From: Polytrichum commune
Taxonomy: Eukaryota > Streptophyta > Polytrichopsida > Polytrichales > Polytrichaceae
Reading direction: 5' to 3'
NCBI GenBank assembly: GCA_950295325.1
Contig: OX485806.1
Span: forward strand, 14,076,001-14,140,000
Length of the DNA stretch: 64,000 bases
Each line of letters starts with the position of its first letter. Positions within the stretch are counted from its first letter, which is position 1. A model generated the notes under the pieces. The model was not told the DNA's origin. It saw only the letters and a program-made list of their open reading frames with translations, and ran no database searches. Below, in pieces: positions 1 through 13,379 of the stretch. The position numbers and the translations under genes were made by a program.

Positions 1-100
1 GTCTTCTTATATGTGTTCACACAACCACCGCTCATTTTTTAGCATTCAAGTGTTGCAATGATGCATTCACTTAGTGACCACCTTCCATTTCTCAAGCATG

Positions 101-656
101 TACAGCCGGTTTACACCATGGACCATGAAGTCGGACCATGGAAGATGGCCTATTTCCATGGTCCGACTTCAAGGTCCGATTTCTTAAAAAATAAATTCAA
201 AAAGCCTTTGGTCCCCCCACTAGGTGTAAACCGAATGTGGACCAAGAGGAATGACCATGCACCAAAAAGTGATGGTGTTGAATACTTTTTCATATATGCC
301 TAAAAATGGCAGTTTTGAGAAAGAAAAAAAATTCAATCTTGACCATTCTCTTGTCTTCATCTTCTCTTCCCCCATAAAGAAATTCATTAAAAACTATTAT
401 AACAACATTTCTTTGCCATGGGGCCTTTTTGTACTAGAGCACATCTTTTGCCATTCCCACCACGAAACATGTTGGACCCTGTCAGTGGATAATGTAGGCC
501 TTAATATATGTCTTTTGGGGACCTCAAACTCCATGGTCACTTTGATATTTTTTTTCTTGGTATACACCAAAGTGGTCCCAAGACGAGTTCAACAACCAAT
601 CACAAATTTTACAGGGCCTTGGGACAACTTCATGGTCCATGGTGTAAACAACCCCT
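101..656. mobile_element. Terminal-inverted-repeat element, degraded left end
   Basis: GTTTACACCATGGACCATGA near 110-130 is repeated inverted at 629-650 (TCATGGTCCATGGTGTAAAC). A second inverted match, CGGTTTACACC against GGTGTAAACCG (about 222-233), lies inside and may mark a nested smaller element. Terminal sequence resembles the GGGCCGGTTTACAC element at 12.6 kb, so it may be PIF/Harbinger-related. No clear target duplication. Three overlapping short frames inside are not credible genes. Confidence 0.6.
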
Positions 657-1121
657 CAGTGTTGCAATGATCATATTTCTTGGGAGTGGTTTTACATGTT
701 AACTATGGGCAAAGTATTCACATGACGTCTCAAATTTATTTGCAAATGATGCTTCCTCCATGTGGTTCACATCGTTGATTGAACAAACAACCAATAGATA
801 CCATGAGATAGAGATGGGTATAGTCCACCTCCGATATCTATTAACACTTCGGAACAAGGAATCTTGTAACATTCATTTGGTGTCAACACTTTAACACTTA
901 TTGGGCCGGGGGCAACATAGACACTTTGTAACACTTACATGAATAACACTTGTCTAACTTTGGATTTTGAAACAATAACATCTATACAATTGAAGGATGA
1001 AAGTACACAAGATAAGAATGTCATCATACATCTAAGCGTAATAAGAGAATGAATCTAAAGTAGTTTGATGAGATTCTTGTGCACGCCAAGATCTTAATTC
1101 CATTTGAAGTGTTCAATTGTT

Positions 1122-1439
1122 CTAGATGAGACGTGTAACATCAATAGGGCTTTGTTCCCAAAATTGTTTCAAGGTCACTGATGCAATTTTAACATTTTTG
1201 AATCCTACTTTATCTACCATCTTGTCACAAATTTGCACATTATCAACTTCTTCAATGGGTTCATAATTAGTTCCATCACCCATTTCATGAAGCATACATA
1301 TAATTTCATCCTCAATGGGTATGTAGAGATTGCTTAGAGCAAATTCCATATCATGATTGATGAACTCATGTGCATTCACAGTGGGTCCAATTTCACTCAC
1401 TGCAGAAGTCGAATACATGATGGACCTAATTCGATTCAT
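1122..1439 (-). other. Unrecognised 105-codon open frame
   Basis: An acidic, Met- and Ile-rich frame (HDMEFALSNLYIPIEDEI near its middle, EEVDNVQICDKMVDKVGF later) is longer than expected for this AT-rich repeat context. I recognise no family, and no splice partners or promoter are apparent. It may be a repeat-derived fragment. The rest of 657-1,860 shows nothing beyond weak AACACTTA repetition. Confidence 0.15.
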
Positions 1440-1859
1440 TCAAGTTATAAAATTTCATAACCTCGCTTTCATCCAACTTAACAATTATCGAGGTGTTCAT
1501 TGAAGAGGGGAGCGTAATTTTTATAACTTCTCTTAACATTTAAAAATTAATGTTGGCACTTACTAGTGTACTCTTTGGATTCTCTTGGGGGAGCACAATT
1601 TTTCTTAACACATAGGCGAATTTAACACTTACTTGGGCAACGCATGGATAACACATATCAAAGGTGAATTTTATGGTAACAATAGGATTATATTTTTGTG
1701 TTCTTTGTTTCTAGTGCCTTCATTTTCTTCCGAACTTGGAACCTCCATGGTAGGCTATTTGGTTGAAGATTGGGCTTCCATTAGAATACGGAATAAGTGA
1801 CCTTGCTAGGGTGCTTTGCATAACACTACCCACTTGAGGGAGGGTGGGACACCCCCTTA

Positions 1860-2250
1860 CATGGCAAACCTGAAAAACTATGTTTTGAACAACATGGGCT
1901 CTCCACTACACACCAAATTGCACCATGTGAAGTTTGGTAGATAATGGTCACTAGGTCGACCAACTCCACCGATCATGTCTATCAAATGGCCATTGTTGAA
2001 TGTTTCAAAGTATGACACGTCATGCAATGAGGTTGTGAGCACCATAACTACATGAGCCAATATAAGTGATGCATTGGGTGTAAGAACCGTAAAAGACTTT
2101 GTTTCCAACAACACGGGGACAACATGTTATAAAAGCCTCTCCACTACATGCCAAATGTCTTCATAAGAAGTCTAGTACACAGTGATCATATGTTCGACTT
2201 GAATCTACTTAGTTAAGTCCACCCAATGGCCATAATGTAAAGCTTCAAAA
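1860..2250. repeat. Dispersed repeat, two diverged units (others at 3,320-3,590 and 4,157-4,360)
   Basis: Units share an order of landmarks: AAAACTATGTTT, CTCCACTACACACCAA, CTCATAAGAAG, CCAATGGCCAT and a GAGCACCATA-like stretch. The unit at 3,590-4,160 is split by the Tourist-like MITE. Open frames across these units have no recognisable family and are not called. Confidence 0.5.
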
Positions 2251-2575
2251 TGCAACATCCATATACAATGGAAGACGTGGTATAGTGTGGGATAGTGTGG
2301 GATAGTGGGGGGGGGGGGAGGTGGCATGCATGAAGCTAAGGTGGCAACATGGCATGGGCAATATAATCATAAATAAGAGAACATTCATTGGTTTCCCTTG
2401 TAACACCCCATGGGAGCACGATGGCGGTTCATGGGGACTTATGAACACGAGCATGGACATTCTACATATGGTGGATATGCATAGACATGGACATCATACA
2501 TGCATAGACATATGGTTCTTGGAGTTAGGTTCATTTGGAATACACCCTAAACTCTGTAATATCAACCCCCATAAA

Positions 2576-2717
2576 GTCACGCACTCTCTAATACCCCAGA
2601 ACCCTGGGGAACGGATGTTCATAGTTCAAATCTCACTCCTTATTGTCACACACTCTCTAATACCCTAGAACCCCAGGGAACGGAGGTTCGTAGTTCAAAT
2701 CTTACTCCTTATTGTCA
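2576..2717 (+). repeat. 68-bp tandem duplication
   Basis: GTCACGCACTCTCTAATACC at 2576 is repeated at 2644 with its following 50 bp, including CCCAGGGAACGGA and TAGTTCAAATC. Two units, a few mismatches. Confidence 0.85.
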
Positions 2718-2825
2718 CATTTATCTCACACACATATATATATCATGAAATTTGTCATTAATGCAAACCACCCAAGAAGTCAACCCACATACTTGCATCG
2801 CGCCATGTGTCAACATGTGGAGTGT

Positions 2826-2849
2826 CTTCTTCTTCTTCTTCTTCTTCTT
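2826..2849 (+). repeat. (CTT)8 microsatellite
   Basis: Eight uninterrupted CTT units. They create poly-Lys or poly-Leu stretches in spurious frames on either strand. Confidence 0.9.
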
Positions 2850-3645
2850 GAATGTTGGTGCATGCGTCCGCCACATCGCCCAGGAAGGCCAAGTGGAGTG
2901 GAGCACACTAGCGTAGGTGATGGGAGAACGAATTCAAATTGTCCTCACATCTCCTTTGTGCAATTCCATAATGTCACATGCTACACTGATTCTATAGTAT
3001 CACACATCCATATTTACATTACAAAATTCCGTAATATCACATGCACTTTGGTTGCCACAGATGTGATACTACGGAGTTTAAAGTGTATTGCTTCATATGC
3101 ATGGGTGCAAAGGGTTGGAACGACACTTGTCTAAGCTAGTGTTATACATCGGATCATATTGTAGAGAGCCATAACCAACATAATTCATGCGATGAGTGGA
3201 AGAACGCAATGTTTTTTCTATATTTCCAACAGTGCGGGACCGATGACTTTCCCACTCCAATATATGCATCATGCATTTGTAGACGAGTGCCATAACTAGA
3301 CGAGGCAATGAAGTTCGTGTGATGGGTTTAAAAACTCAAAAACTATGTTTCCAATGACGTAGGACAAAAGGCTTCTCCACTAGCACAAGCAATCCTCCAT
3401 AAGGGTTGTTTTGGTTCTTTATCCATAACTTTAGCATGTGTTAAGGTTTTGGCTTACTGTATCTCATAAGAAGTTGGTCAAATAACGATTATTGGGTTGA
3501 CCCAATAACTCCGCTCCACCATGTCCACCCAATAACCATTATATTATAAATCATGCGGTTATGAGCACCATATATAACCGACGAACTAATGAAATGCATG
3601 TGGTGGGTTTCCAGTCAAAAACTATGTCTGACAATGAGGGACTAA

Positions 3646-4153
3646 GGGCCACCACTTTACACACGAGACTGACTGCCCGTGACCATTACACTTCAAGCAT
3701 TCTCATTGGTGGAAAAGGCGGAGCCGGTCCAAGTTCGCTACTTCACACTACGCTTGAGGGACCAATGGAGTATGTGAATGCAAGATGGATGTAAAGTCTA
3801 CATGGATTGCTACATGGCATCGAATGGATCATGTTTCATTGTCACTTGGATTATTTTCAACAACCACCTCTTGGAGGTAGGTCTAACACAAAACCGGGAG
3901 ACCCTGGCACTCCGGACCCTCACAACCGTTGATTTATTCTATTCTATCATGTGTGAGGACCCGCATGAATAGAAATTCATTGAAACAACATTTGGTTGAG
4001 GGCTCGGTCACATATGGCTTCACACTACACTTGAGGATCTGTGACCACACCCCATGATTATTATGGAGGTGTGTTGGAACAGCCTTTGGACACTTTTCTT
4101 TTGGGCTCTCACAATTTTATGGTCACGGCCTTGGCTCGTGTGTGAAGTCGCTC
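3646..4153. mobile_element. Tourist-like MITE, copy A, TAA target duplication
   Basis: Left end GGGCCACCACTTTACACACG and right end CGTGTGTGAAGTCGCTC are imperfect inverted repeats. TAA flanks both sides (3643-3645, 4154-4156). The sequence on either side of the insertion rejoins into the older dispersed repeat also seen at 1,860-2,250 and 3,320-3,590, so the pre-insertion site can be read. Short frames inside are not genes. Related copies lie at 25,233-25,643 and 62,418-62,555. Confidence 0.8.
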
Positions 4154-4439
4154 TAAGACCTCTCTCCGCTGCACACCAATTTCTTTATAAAGATTGTTTG
4201 GTTTCTTATCCATAACTTTGGCATGTGTTGGGGTCATTTGTCTCATAAGAAATTGGGTAAATAATGATCAATGGGTAAACCAAGCTCCACTTCACTAGGC
4301 CCACCCTATAAGTATCATATAATACCTCAAAGTATGGCATGTCATATAATGAATCATACGTGTATGTGTATGACAACGCTATGTATTTACAAGTACGTGG
4401 TCAAGTTACGTGATATAATACATACATTACTCCACGAGA

Positions 4440-5280
4440 AGACTAATAGGGTAACCCTAGTACAATTATGTTCACCAAGATTCTAGAACCCTCATCCAAC
4501 ATAATTCGTCATTCAACTATGAATTAAGTTCCAGTCCGACACCCATGGGTATGGATAGTGGTGGCCAATATTAGGGTTAGTTTCCATGTAGGCCGCTCGC
4601 CCACCGGATTCTAGTGGAAATGTAGATTCTACCTGGTGAAATCTACGGTTCCACTCAAATCTGGTGGGCGAGCAGCCTACATGAAAACTAACCCTAAGTC
4701 ATACGTCAGCCCATGAGAAGCTAAAATAATAATCCTACAATCATATTTGCCAAGACTCCCAAATTCTCATCCGACGAAATCCATCCTTCATCCTTTAATT
4801 CTCTCATAAGTTCCCATCCCACACCCATGGCTATGGATCGTGGTGGACAAAATGATTCATATGTTCGACGTATGAACGAGGTAGCCCCATTCGGAGACAA
4901 AATAATGTGGTAATTCTAGTACACATGTGTTTGCGAAGATTCTAGAACTCTCATCCAACGGAATCCGTCATTCAATTCTCTCATAACTTCCCGTCCGACA
5001 CCATAGGTATGTGGATTGTGGTGGCCAGTTGCCCATGAAAAGAATAATATGATAATCCTATTGAAGCATGCATGTTGGCCAAGATTCTAGAAGCCTCATC
5101 CAACGAAATCCGTCATTCAATTTTGTCATAAGTTCTAGTCCGGGCACCCATCCCATAGGTTTGGATTGTGGTGGACGGTATCAATGGTATTATGAACTCT
5201 CATCCAACGGAATCCGTCCTTCGATTTGCTCATAACTTCCCATGGCTGCGGATTGTGGTGGACAGAATAGAATCCATCCG
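4440..5280 (+). repeat. Diverged tandem array, about five units
   Basis: Units share CTCATCCAACGGAATCCGTC, ATTCAATTCTCTCATAA and GGATTGTGGTGGAC. They begin near 4,490, 4,765, 4,940, 5,090 and 5,190; spacing is irregular because of a MITE in unit one and deletions in later units. An isolated fragment of the same unit lies at about 7,240-7,310. No gene is evident. Confidence 0.7.
4571..4697. mobile_element. Short fold-back MITE inserted in a tandem repeat
   Basis: A 127-bp element whose arms TTAGGGTTAGTTTCCATGTA and TACATGAAAACTAACCCTAA are inverted, with a further inner match CGCCCACCGGATT / AATCTGGTGGGCG. It interrupts the first unit of the repeat array at 4,440-5,280. No unambiguous target duplication. 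Confidence 0.75.
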
Positions 5281-7539
5281 TGTCACTGAGGCGATGTGAA
5301 CACCTCTAGTGTGGTCGGGGGCTAGGAAGATCTTGACCGTCGATTACGATCTAACAGATCTTAAGACTCCTATGCTGCCCCAGCTTTTGGTTTCTCTTCC
5401 CCTCAGGTAGAGTTTGAAATACTTCACATTGGATGAGATCTCCACCTTCATTCACTCACGAATCCTGGATGAAAATCTTCAAACCCAGTCCTTGAGTAAA
5501 AGGACTTGCAAAGGAGATGATGCCAACGGGGGGTAGGTTCAAACTCCTACCTCTTCCTTCTGAAAGGTAGAACCAAAGGTGGTAGCCATCAAGCCCCTTT
5601 TGATGACCAACCTTGGAATGAAATGAAATATGACCGGTTGTATGAGAGCATTTGTGTGGGATTTCGAAGGTTCCCTAAGTTCCCAATGGAGTTCCCCGGA
5701 GCAATTTCATAGACCGTAGGATGGGGCTCTGTGAATGGATGGCTTGGATGTGGTCTGCCCACGACCACACACCCTCCATTCACAGTGCCTCCGTGACATG
5801 GTTAGCCCACAATCAACCATGTGGGTCGGTTTTAGGACCCTAGTTTATGTCAATTATATTCCATGGGTTTCTCGAACAAACGACGAATATTCGTTTTCTA
5901 TTCATACATGGGTTAAACTTAGAAATTTGGGTGGAGTCATACTTCCGGCACTATGCACAAGAATTATTGTTCATCCCAGTAGTATTCCCTAATTAATCTC
6001 TAATAGATACAATATTATTAAAAGTACCGACACTATTCACAATACAATAATCTCCCGTTTAAGGACGCATCCCGGATAAGTGAGCAATTTTTTTGACAAA
6101 AAGCATGGTTCGTACTTTATTGTTTGAACATGTCATGCATAGTCATTTGCCGTGAATGCATGATTTATTCACGCTTGACATTCATTGTCAATTTGTTAAC
6201 GTTTTGTTGAAACGTCTCCAACGATCATCATAATTCATCATGCATCTGTCCAGCTCCCGTTTGAACATCGGAGCAAAGCAATCGGTCGTCGATGTCAAGG
6301 ACAGTAGAGCTTTGAAGCCTTTGAAGTTAGTAGCACTTTCAGAATTCAACAAACGTCTTGGTAGGCTGGATTTCGTCATCGATAGGTGGTTCTTCTTCAA
6401 TTCGCATCGTTCCCATAACTTTCCGGATGCATGGCGCCTTGTTCACCGACTTCATACTCCCGCCCCCACATCGTTGGGCTTTGGTCAAGCATGTTGCCTC
6501 AAGTTTCATCCGTTTCCCATTGCGATTCATCGAATCACCAGGTCTAGAAAGCGATATGAGTAAAGTGCACACCAACGGCTCCAGTTCAAAGTGCATCCTT
6601 AAGCAAGAGATTAAGGTAGAAATACCATAACTTGTGAAAATAAGGTTATTCGCATTGAAGATCTGGTCTGACAATCATGAGATAATTTTCCAAGATAGAC
6701 GAGAAGGATTCATGAAGAATGCAAGTTGTTTCATATATTTTTGCCCTACACAAAAAATGCTACAATTTTTCAAAGTGGAAAGTTGTCCAAACCCCTACTC
6801 GTTCACTAGATTCTTCCTACACCGAACACGGTAATCCGTATTTCCATACATAACATCGCCTAAATCGGTTACCTCATGAGTACATTAACACTTGACTCCC
6901 ATTGGTTACACTAAGTGTACACGCATTGAAGTTGCCGCCAGGCCATGATCAGTTTTAGAAATGGCACTTCACCATTATGACGGCGGTCTAGTGCACGGCT
7001 AGAGGGTGGTTAACGGGTTATGGTATTTCTACCATATTCATTCTTCGCACCGGCATCAGTTTGTTCTTCTTTCCCAAGTTTCTCTTCCCATGAAGATACA
7101 AGAACGGAGGCCCATGTCAGATGCTAAATATAGAATGGAACACAACCATATAAACTTCTAAATATAGAATGGAATCATATTATGTGCATTCCTCTGAGAA
7201 AAATGTAATGATAATGCAACAATCATCATGTTGATTCGCCAATCTTCTAGAACGTATCTCAACCAACAGAATCCGTCATTCGATTCCCTCTCATAAGTTC
7301 CGGCCCACCAACAGGCACGCGTAATCAAACCCAAATGGCCAAGGCTTTCAAAGCTTTCAGAGCCATGCCTTATCATAGCAAAAATGGGAACCCCACCAAC
7401 ATCGCCGTGCTTGGAGAAACAACCGGTTGAAGTTCAAGACTTGGGGAAAATAACCGAGCATTTTGGGAGGAATCTATGGAATATACTTCACGTTAGTAAA
7501 AGAATAACCAAAACATCACACGAGTGTTTGGGGAGATTT
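5281..7539. other. No gene recognised
   Basis: Overlapping frames occur on both strands at 6,188-6,680, but none has a recognisable motif or shows splice-consistent extension. A short inverted repeat (GTAGGTTCAAACTCCTAC at about 5,533) resembles a tRNA B-box by chance only. The fragment at 7,240-7,310 belongs to the 4.4-5.3 kb repeat. Confidence 0.5.
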
Positions 7540-7735
7540 TGGGGCATAATCGGTTGAGATCCTAGTGTGTGTTTGCAAGTCCAACCGGTTTACCTTTATT
7601 GAATTGGGGTATACTCTACAAATTCCTCTAAAATGATCGGTAATTTTCTTGCAGTCTTCAATTTCAACTGCTTATTTCTCAAACTCAACCGGTTCATCTG
7701 TAACTTCTTCCCAATCGTAGCATCACACCTTGCAA
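7540..7735 (+). repeat. Dispersed repeat family 4 (copies at 7.5, 15.2 and 29.6 kb)
   Basis: The three copies (7540-7735, about 15230-15545, about 29550-29745) share GAGATTTTTGGGCATAATCG, GTTGAGATCCTAGTGTTTGC, AAGTCCAACCGGTTACATG, TTCCTCTAAAATGATC and CAACCGGTTCATCTGTAACT. All have the same orientation. No termini resolved and no coding content. Confidence 0.65.
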
Positions 7736-8227
7736 CTAGTTGGACTTGGAAACACTAGGATTTGGATTGACTATGTTCCAAAATCTTTCTGGACGATTTT
7801 TGAAGGGAGGGAGTTGTCGTATATGAGCGTACCACTCATTCGTTTAACATGAAATTTTTGGAATAGTATGTAGTCTAGAGGTTACTTTTTTTGGTTGATT
7901 TGATTCAGGAAATGGTTTTGAAGACCCCGTGGTAACCCACTCCAGGTCAGTTGACATGAATGAGCAACAAGCCTATAAGGGGTTCAAGTTTTTATGTTGG
8001 ATGCATGAGAGGTGCACTTGTATACAACAACTCCTTCTCTCTCCCCACCAACTTTGCTGTGCTTCTCAGCTTAAAAGTTACTTGGTAGGTGGAGTAAAGT
8101 AATTGGCCCTTTTTATATGATTCTCTCTTTGTACTTTGGAAAGCACTAGGATAGCAATCATCCCAATTGTGATGTTACAGCCATTATTTTCTATGGTAAG
8201 TTTTGGTAGCTATACCTAAGGTAGGTA

Positions 8228-8380
8228 TAACCAAAACCAATAGTGAACCTGAAACCAACATTGCACCTAAACCCAATATTGAACCTTAAACCAATGTTAA
8301 ACCTAAACCCAATATTGAACCTAAAACCCAATGTTGCACCTAAACCTAATATCAAACCTCAAACCAAAACTAATGTACCA
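8228..8380 (+). repeat. About 18-bp minisatellite
   Basis: Around eight degenerate units of AACCTAAACCCAATATTG. The repeat yields an artificial Leu-Asn-Pro-Ile-Leu-type peptide in one frame. Confidence 0.8.
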
Positions 8381-8489
8381 CAACTATGTATAGTCATAAT
8401 ACATATGGGATGGGAGTTTCCAATGTATGGCTATGGTCAATTATGTAGCGTCGGTTTCATAACATTTCTCAACAACTCTTCTATGTTGG

Positions 8490-8512
8490 GAGAGAGAGAG
8501 AGAGAGAGAGAG
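8490..8512 (+). repeat. (GA)n microsatellite
   Basis: About eleven uninterrupted AG units. Confidence 0.9.
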
Positions 8513-11500
8513 CTACTTACACTCATCCATTGCGTAGGTGAAAATGGCTTGTAAATTACTATTAAAAGAATTTGATTATGAAATTACCACCGAAGACCCC
8601 GAATTAGTTCAATGGAGTCTAATTGGAATGAAGTGGCCCTCAACCTTGTAGGGGACTTGTTTTTACTAGAAGCCTTCCACCAACAATGGATGAGTTTACA
8701 TAGATGCTAGAACCTAGCCCAGGGAGAGAGGGAATTATTGTATACAAGCATATCTCTCTTGAAAGCATATCAATCCAACATAGAAACAACACCCCTTGTA
8801 CATTTGTTGCCAATATACCTTCAATTGACCTCAAGGACACTAATTTGGGGACTCTAAAGCGAATTCCAATGTCAATTCAACTAAAATAAGTAGCCTCCAG
8901 GATCCATACTATTTCATAGTTTTTTTGTTGAAGAAATAATAGGTAAGCTTGAATAGAATAGATCCTTCTCTCTACTTAGCATGCTCTCGTATGTATTATA
9001 AGGATAAGGGCATAGGATACTCAATTATGAGCCTTCTCAAACTTAATTTGAGTATCCATGTTTCCCATTGCCCATCAAAATGGACTAAGTATGGTCCAAG
9101 ATGACCCTAAACTATTGGAGGATAGTGGAGAGGTACCTAGACCGAATGGAGTGGTTGGTGGTTCAATACCTGGCCATGAAGTCTCCTCTCTACTTGATGG
9201 AAAAACTAGCCAAGTAGCCATGTGCCTCTTGTGTTCCCAACTTTTTCTCAAGAGAAAAAATGGACTAAGCAGTTTTGTCTTATCTTCTCTAAGTAATTGC
9301 ATTGATGATGACATTGGAGTTTGATAACTTACTAAACTTTGGCCTGTGAATAAACATAATTTATAGTCATGGGGGTTCATAATTTAACATTATACAGCTA
9401 TGTGGGTAAGTTTCATGACCCTAGAATATGTCAATAATATACTCTTTAGATGTTGATGAGAGACCTTGACCTTTTATAAAATTGGCATATGCTCAATATC
9501 ATGCTCAATTATTGGCTACATTTTGATGGACAACCGTTAAAGTTTTCTCTCATGTACATAATGAAATTACATGCCATATCAGAGAAGCTCGATAAGATAG
9601 TTGTTGCTAACTCGAAGTGGCAACATCAACAGACTATTGATTCCTTCTTCATGTCCACATAGATTTCACGAGACAAATTTGTGTATTTGTAAAGACATTT
9701 GTTAAGAATACTTATTTTGTATACGTGGCAAAAATATCTAGTGCGTGTTTTCATGAAGTACCTAGTTATTATCACAAAGAGGTCCAATTTTTCATATCAT
9801 TGAATATGTGACACCTTGATGATACAACGGTTTCCTCATCTCCCAAACGTGTCATATTAAAGAGGTATGACTGTAGTCTCATTAATCCCAAACGCATTGA
9901 GGGTTAGCATGGAGCTAACTAAGTAATAATAGTGTATCGATGGTCATTACATTTCAATGGCTAATCTTGGAAACATTATGATTTAACAAAATGATCATAT
10001 TCCATGTCTATTCCAAGATTCCAAAATAACATGACCCATAGCAACTGAGAACTCAAAATTGATATGGGTACTATATTGATTCATGTGCCTATAAAAATGA
10101 AATCCACACTCCATTCAAAAGTACTCATTTAAAGTTCTCGTTTTCTTCATGAAAAATGGCCATCAATCCTTGCTTTGAGGTTTGAAAGTCCCCTCTCTTG
10201 TACAAAGTACGTAGTTGGTTGTTGGAGTTCTTATTAAAAGCCTTGATGAATTACTCTAACTACCCACAAACCTTTGGGTTTCCGTTTGAGTATTTGGCCA
10301 CAAACTACTCCAACTACTCACAAACTTCATTGAGTATTTAGCCTCGAGGGTGCAAAAGTTCACCCACCATTTGTGTTTCCCCTTATTCGTGATGTACGAC
10401 ACTCTATGAACATTATTGGTTTGTGTGTTGAAAGCCTTGCTTTGATTGTAGCGATTTACAATACAAAGCAAAAACCTTTGTTCGTGGATTAGAAACATAA
10501 CACTATAGTTGACGATGAAAATATTGCAGATGTAACCCTTAACTTCCTAAGAGGCCACTTCGGGTTTATGAATGACTCTTGAAGGCAAATTCAGCCAAAA
10601 GGAAAGTGCCATGAAGGTCACATTGGGTATCATTGTGTTCTTCATAAAATTCTCTTGTCAATGGCAATGATCTTATTCCAATATGAACTTAGGGTTGTTC
10701 ACAAGAGATTCTTAAGGTCAACATTGAACTTAGTTTTCCTTTTCTTGATACATTGCTATATGTAGAGTACGTTCCTATGATTTTGATTGAAAATTGTCAA
10801 CTGTTAATGGGATTTATTTTAAAACCTCAAAGTGTTGTCTCTCCTCAAGAATAATCTTGAAAAAATTGGACTATCGTCTTATTGAATGTATTTATCACAA
10901 TTTCTTGAAGTTGTATGATTCTAATTAACAACAAACAAATCATGAAAACTACTTAACTTTGCTACCATATTTATGTGATATTAAAATTATAAGCAACAAA
11001 TTTTCTTTTAGGCACAATGAGAATTGAGCTTTGGAAAAAGCTTACTTTTAGATGATCTAATGAAACCACAATATACTCCCGGAAGTTAAGGGTTAATGTG
11101 AAGGAGTTGAAATTCATGTTTTGTGTAAGATCATTTCTCGCTCTTGGGAGCCATTTCTACAACTTGTAAAATATATCATGAAGATGAATATATTCTAAAA
11201 GGATGCAAAACCTGACAAAGGTGAGGTGGTAGTCAACTATTGGACTCGGACACTGCAATAATGGTTCTCTAGCCAAACTATGCATGTCTTTGAATTTAAC
11301 TGATGTTGAGTTAAAACTGTACGAAGTCCAAATCCATAATTTTAACATGATGAATTCTATCATAGGAACCTATGATATAATATGCATAATTGATTTCGAT
11401 AATATTTAAGAATTTTTTATTTTTAATATCCAACATTTATTTGCATATATTTGACATTAGAAAATAAATTATTGATATTTTCCATCATATTTTAATAGCA

Positions 11501-12600
11501 TAACATTCAAGCAATCACTAAAAATTCACATATTCCCATGTAATCTACATATATCCAAATTCAGTTATTTGAATTTTCACAACACGTGTGTTGTCACCCA
11601 TCTCTTGGAGGTTACTTTGTTGTGTGAGGAAATCGTTCCAAATTACAAATTCAGGCCTTTTGCAATTTGGCATCCACATTGAATTCAATGGCATTCATTC
11701 ATAAACTCATACAAACATGATGAAACTTAAGTGGTGAGATAATCATGCATTCATTACTTCCACAATCTCCCCTTGAACTTTTAGTGACCTTGTCACATTT
11801 GAAACACATCCCAAGCCCTAAGACATTGTGAATCTATCTCATCGGCGCAAGCTTGGGTATTCCCATGCTTGGGCACTTGCATGATGATCTCTCCTTGATC
11901 TAGAGACCAACAATCAAAAGTGATGGTTGCACAACAATCATGGTATATATTGTGATTTTTTTTGTTTCCCCTCTTTAAATACAAAATTCATTATAAAGTG
12001 ATGACGTGACATGACATGAAGTCTCCAAGGATAGTTGAACATTGTGTCTAGACATGCAACAACGTCCAAACGACTGATGTTTGCAAGTTGCAAAATGCTG
12101 CCAAACAATCATCAAACCTGTAAATAAAGTTGGTAGAGTCAATCGGTTGTTGATGGCGTGTTGACCAAGTCTTTTTTGTCGACAAAATTAGATTTAAAAA
12201 GAAACATGAAAAGTTCTTTCTCTTCAAAATTGGGAACTGTGACAGATTTATGTGACCAAGAAGTAATATTCTTTATATAAGGAGACAATCGCAAAGGAAG
12301 CGCAAAAATCATTTCTCAATCAATATTTAGGTGGGAAATAGACTCGTACATAAACTCAACTGGTTGTTTGTACCTACCTCAATCCCTTTTGTACACCTAC
12401 CACCACCCACTTTTCATTGGGAGACAATAATTAGGTGGGTTGATTTGTGTGTGTGGAAGTTGTTTGAAATCAGATTTTGATTAAACATTATCTTGGGTGT
12501 TCAAAGATGATCTCTCTTTCTCTCGCGGCATTATCTAATTTTTTTGGCTTTAGATGAGTCTCTCTCTCGCTCTCGGCATTACCTGATTTTTTGGGCCTTA
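8513..12600. other. No gene recognised; AT-rich intergenic
   Basis: Short frames on both strands (for example 9,058-9,380 and 10,256-10,498) have no recognisable domains and no consistent splice extensions. No terminal repeats or tRNA signatures were found. Probably old, diverged repeat sequence. Confidence 0.5.
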
Positions 12601-12974
12601 GGGCCGGTTTACACTACGGTGGAGAAGTCCACTGGTCAAGAAAAGAAGGGCGTTTCTCAATTGTGATGGGTCGAAAATGCAACTCTTGACCGGTGGGTGT
12701 TTACACTAGGTGAAGAAAACAATGGTGGTGAACTTTTCTCATGGATGATAAAATGACATGGCCGCCTTCATGGTGGCACTTTTTGGAGTTGGGCTTCTCC
12801 GGCCTCAAGAGGCCGGACAAGAAACTCCTCTTCTGGAGAAGCCCAACTCAATAGAAATATTTTATTGCCTTTAATTCTTCTCCGGCACATCCACCATTTG
12901 CCTCATATAACCATGTCTTGGCCAAGCATTCTTGACCGACCGGAGGCCTTCTCCACCGTAGTGTAAACCGGCCC
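12601..12974. mobile_element. Tourist-like MITE (PIF/Harbinger type), TTA target duplication
   Basis: The 374-bp element has near-perfect terminal inverted repeats GGGCCGGTTTACACTACGGT (left) and its complement at the right end. TTA occurs directly on both sides (12598-12600 and 12975-12977). A GGGCC start with a 3-bp TTA/TAA duplication is diagnostic of PIF/Harbinger MITEs. A second inner palindrome (around 12,785-12,850) pairs TTGGGCTTCTCCGGCCTC with GAGAAGCCCAA. No coding capacity. The well-preserved arms suggest fairly recent insertion. Confidence 0.9.
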
Positions 12975-13379
12975 TTAGATGGGTCAATGTCATATCTACC
13001 TCTACTTCTTTTGTGCACCTACCTCTACCTTAAGGATTTCAAAGCCCTTTGTGTTGTTGTTTTATGCAAAAAGAAACCAACAGCACTTGTACTCTACTTA
13101 CAAATTGTTTGTTGATGTCTCCACTTATTCCGTTCTTTACAATCATGATGGTTCATATGGGCTATGAAGAATGACCGCCTTTAGAGACGTGGAAGTTAGT
13201 AAACAAAACACCCACTTGAAGTCTAGAGAGTTCATTCATTTTGCAATTGTATAGTTGGCAAATATTGGGCCTATGAGAATGAGTGTGGACTATTTGGATT
13301 GAGCTTTGTTTGAGTTTTTGTTTTGTTTTGGGTTTTTGGGTTGCTAATGCAAAAGAAATATCAAATGTGGTATTCCACT

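Noticed and set aside
5533-5550. tRNA B-box-like GGTTCAAACTCC
   Set aside because: There is no A-box or acceptor stem at the right distance; the sequence is a local palindrome.
6188-6680. Overlapping frames on both strands
   Set aside because: No recognisable domain, no preferred strand and no splice-compatible neighbours.
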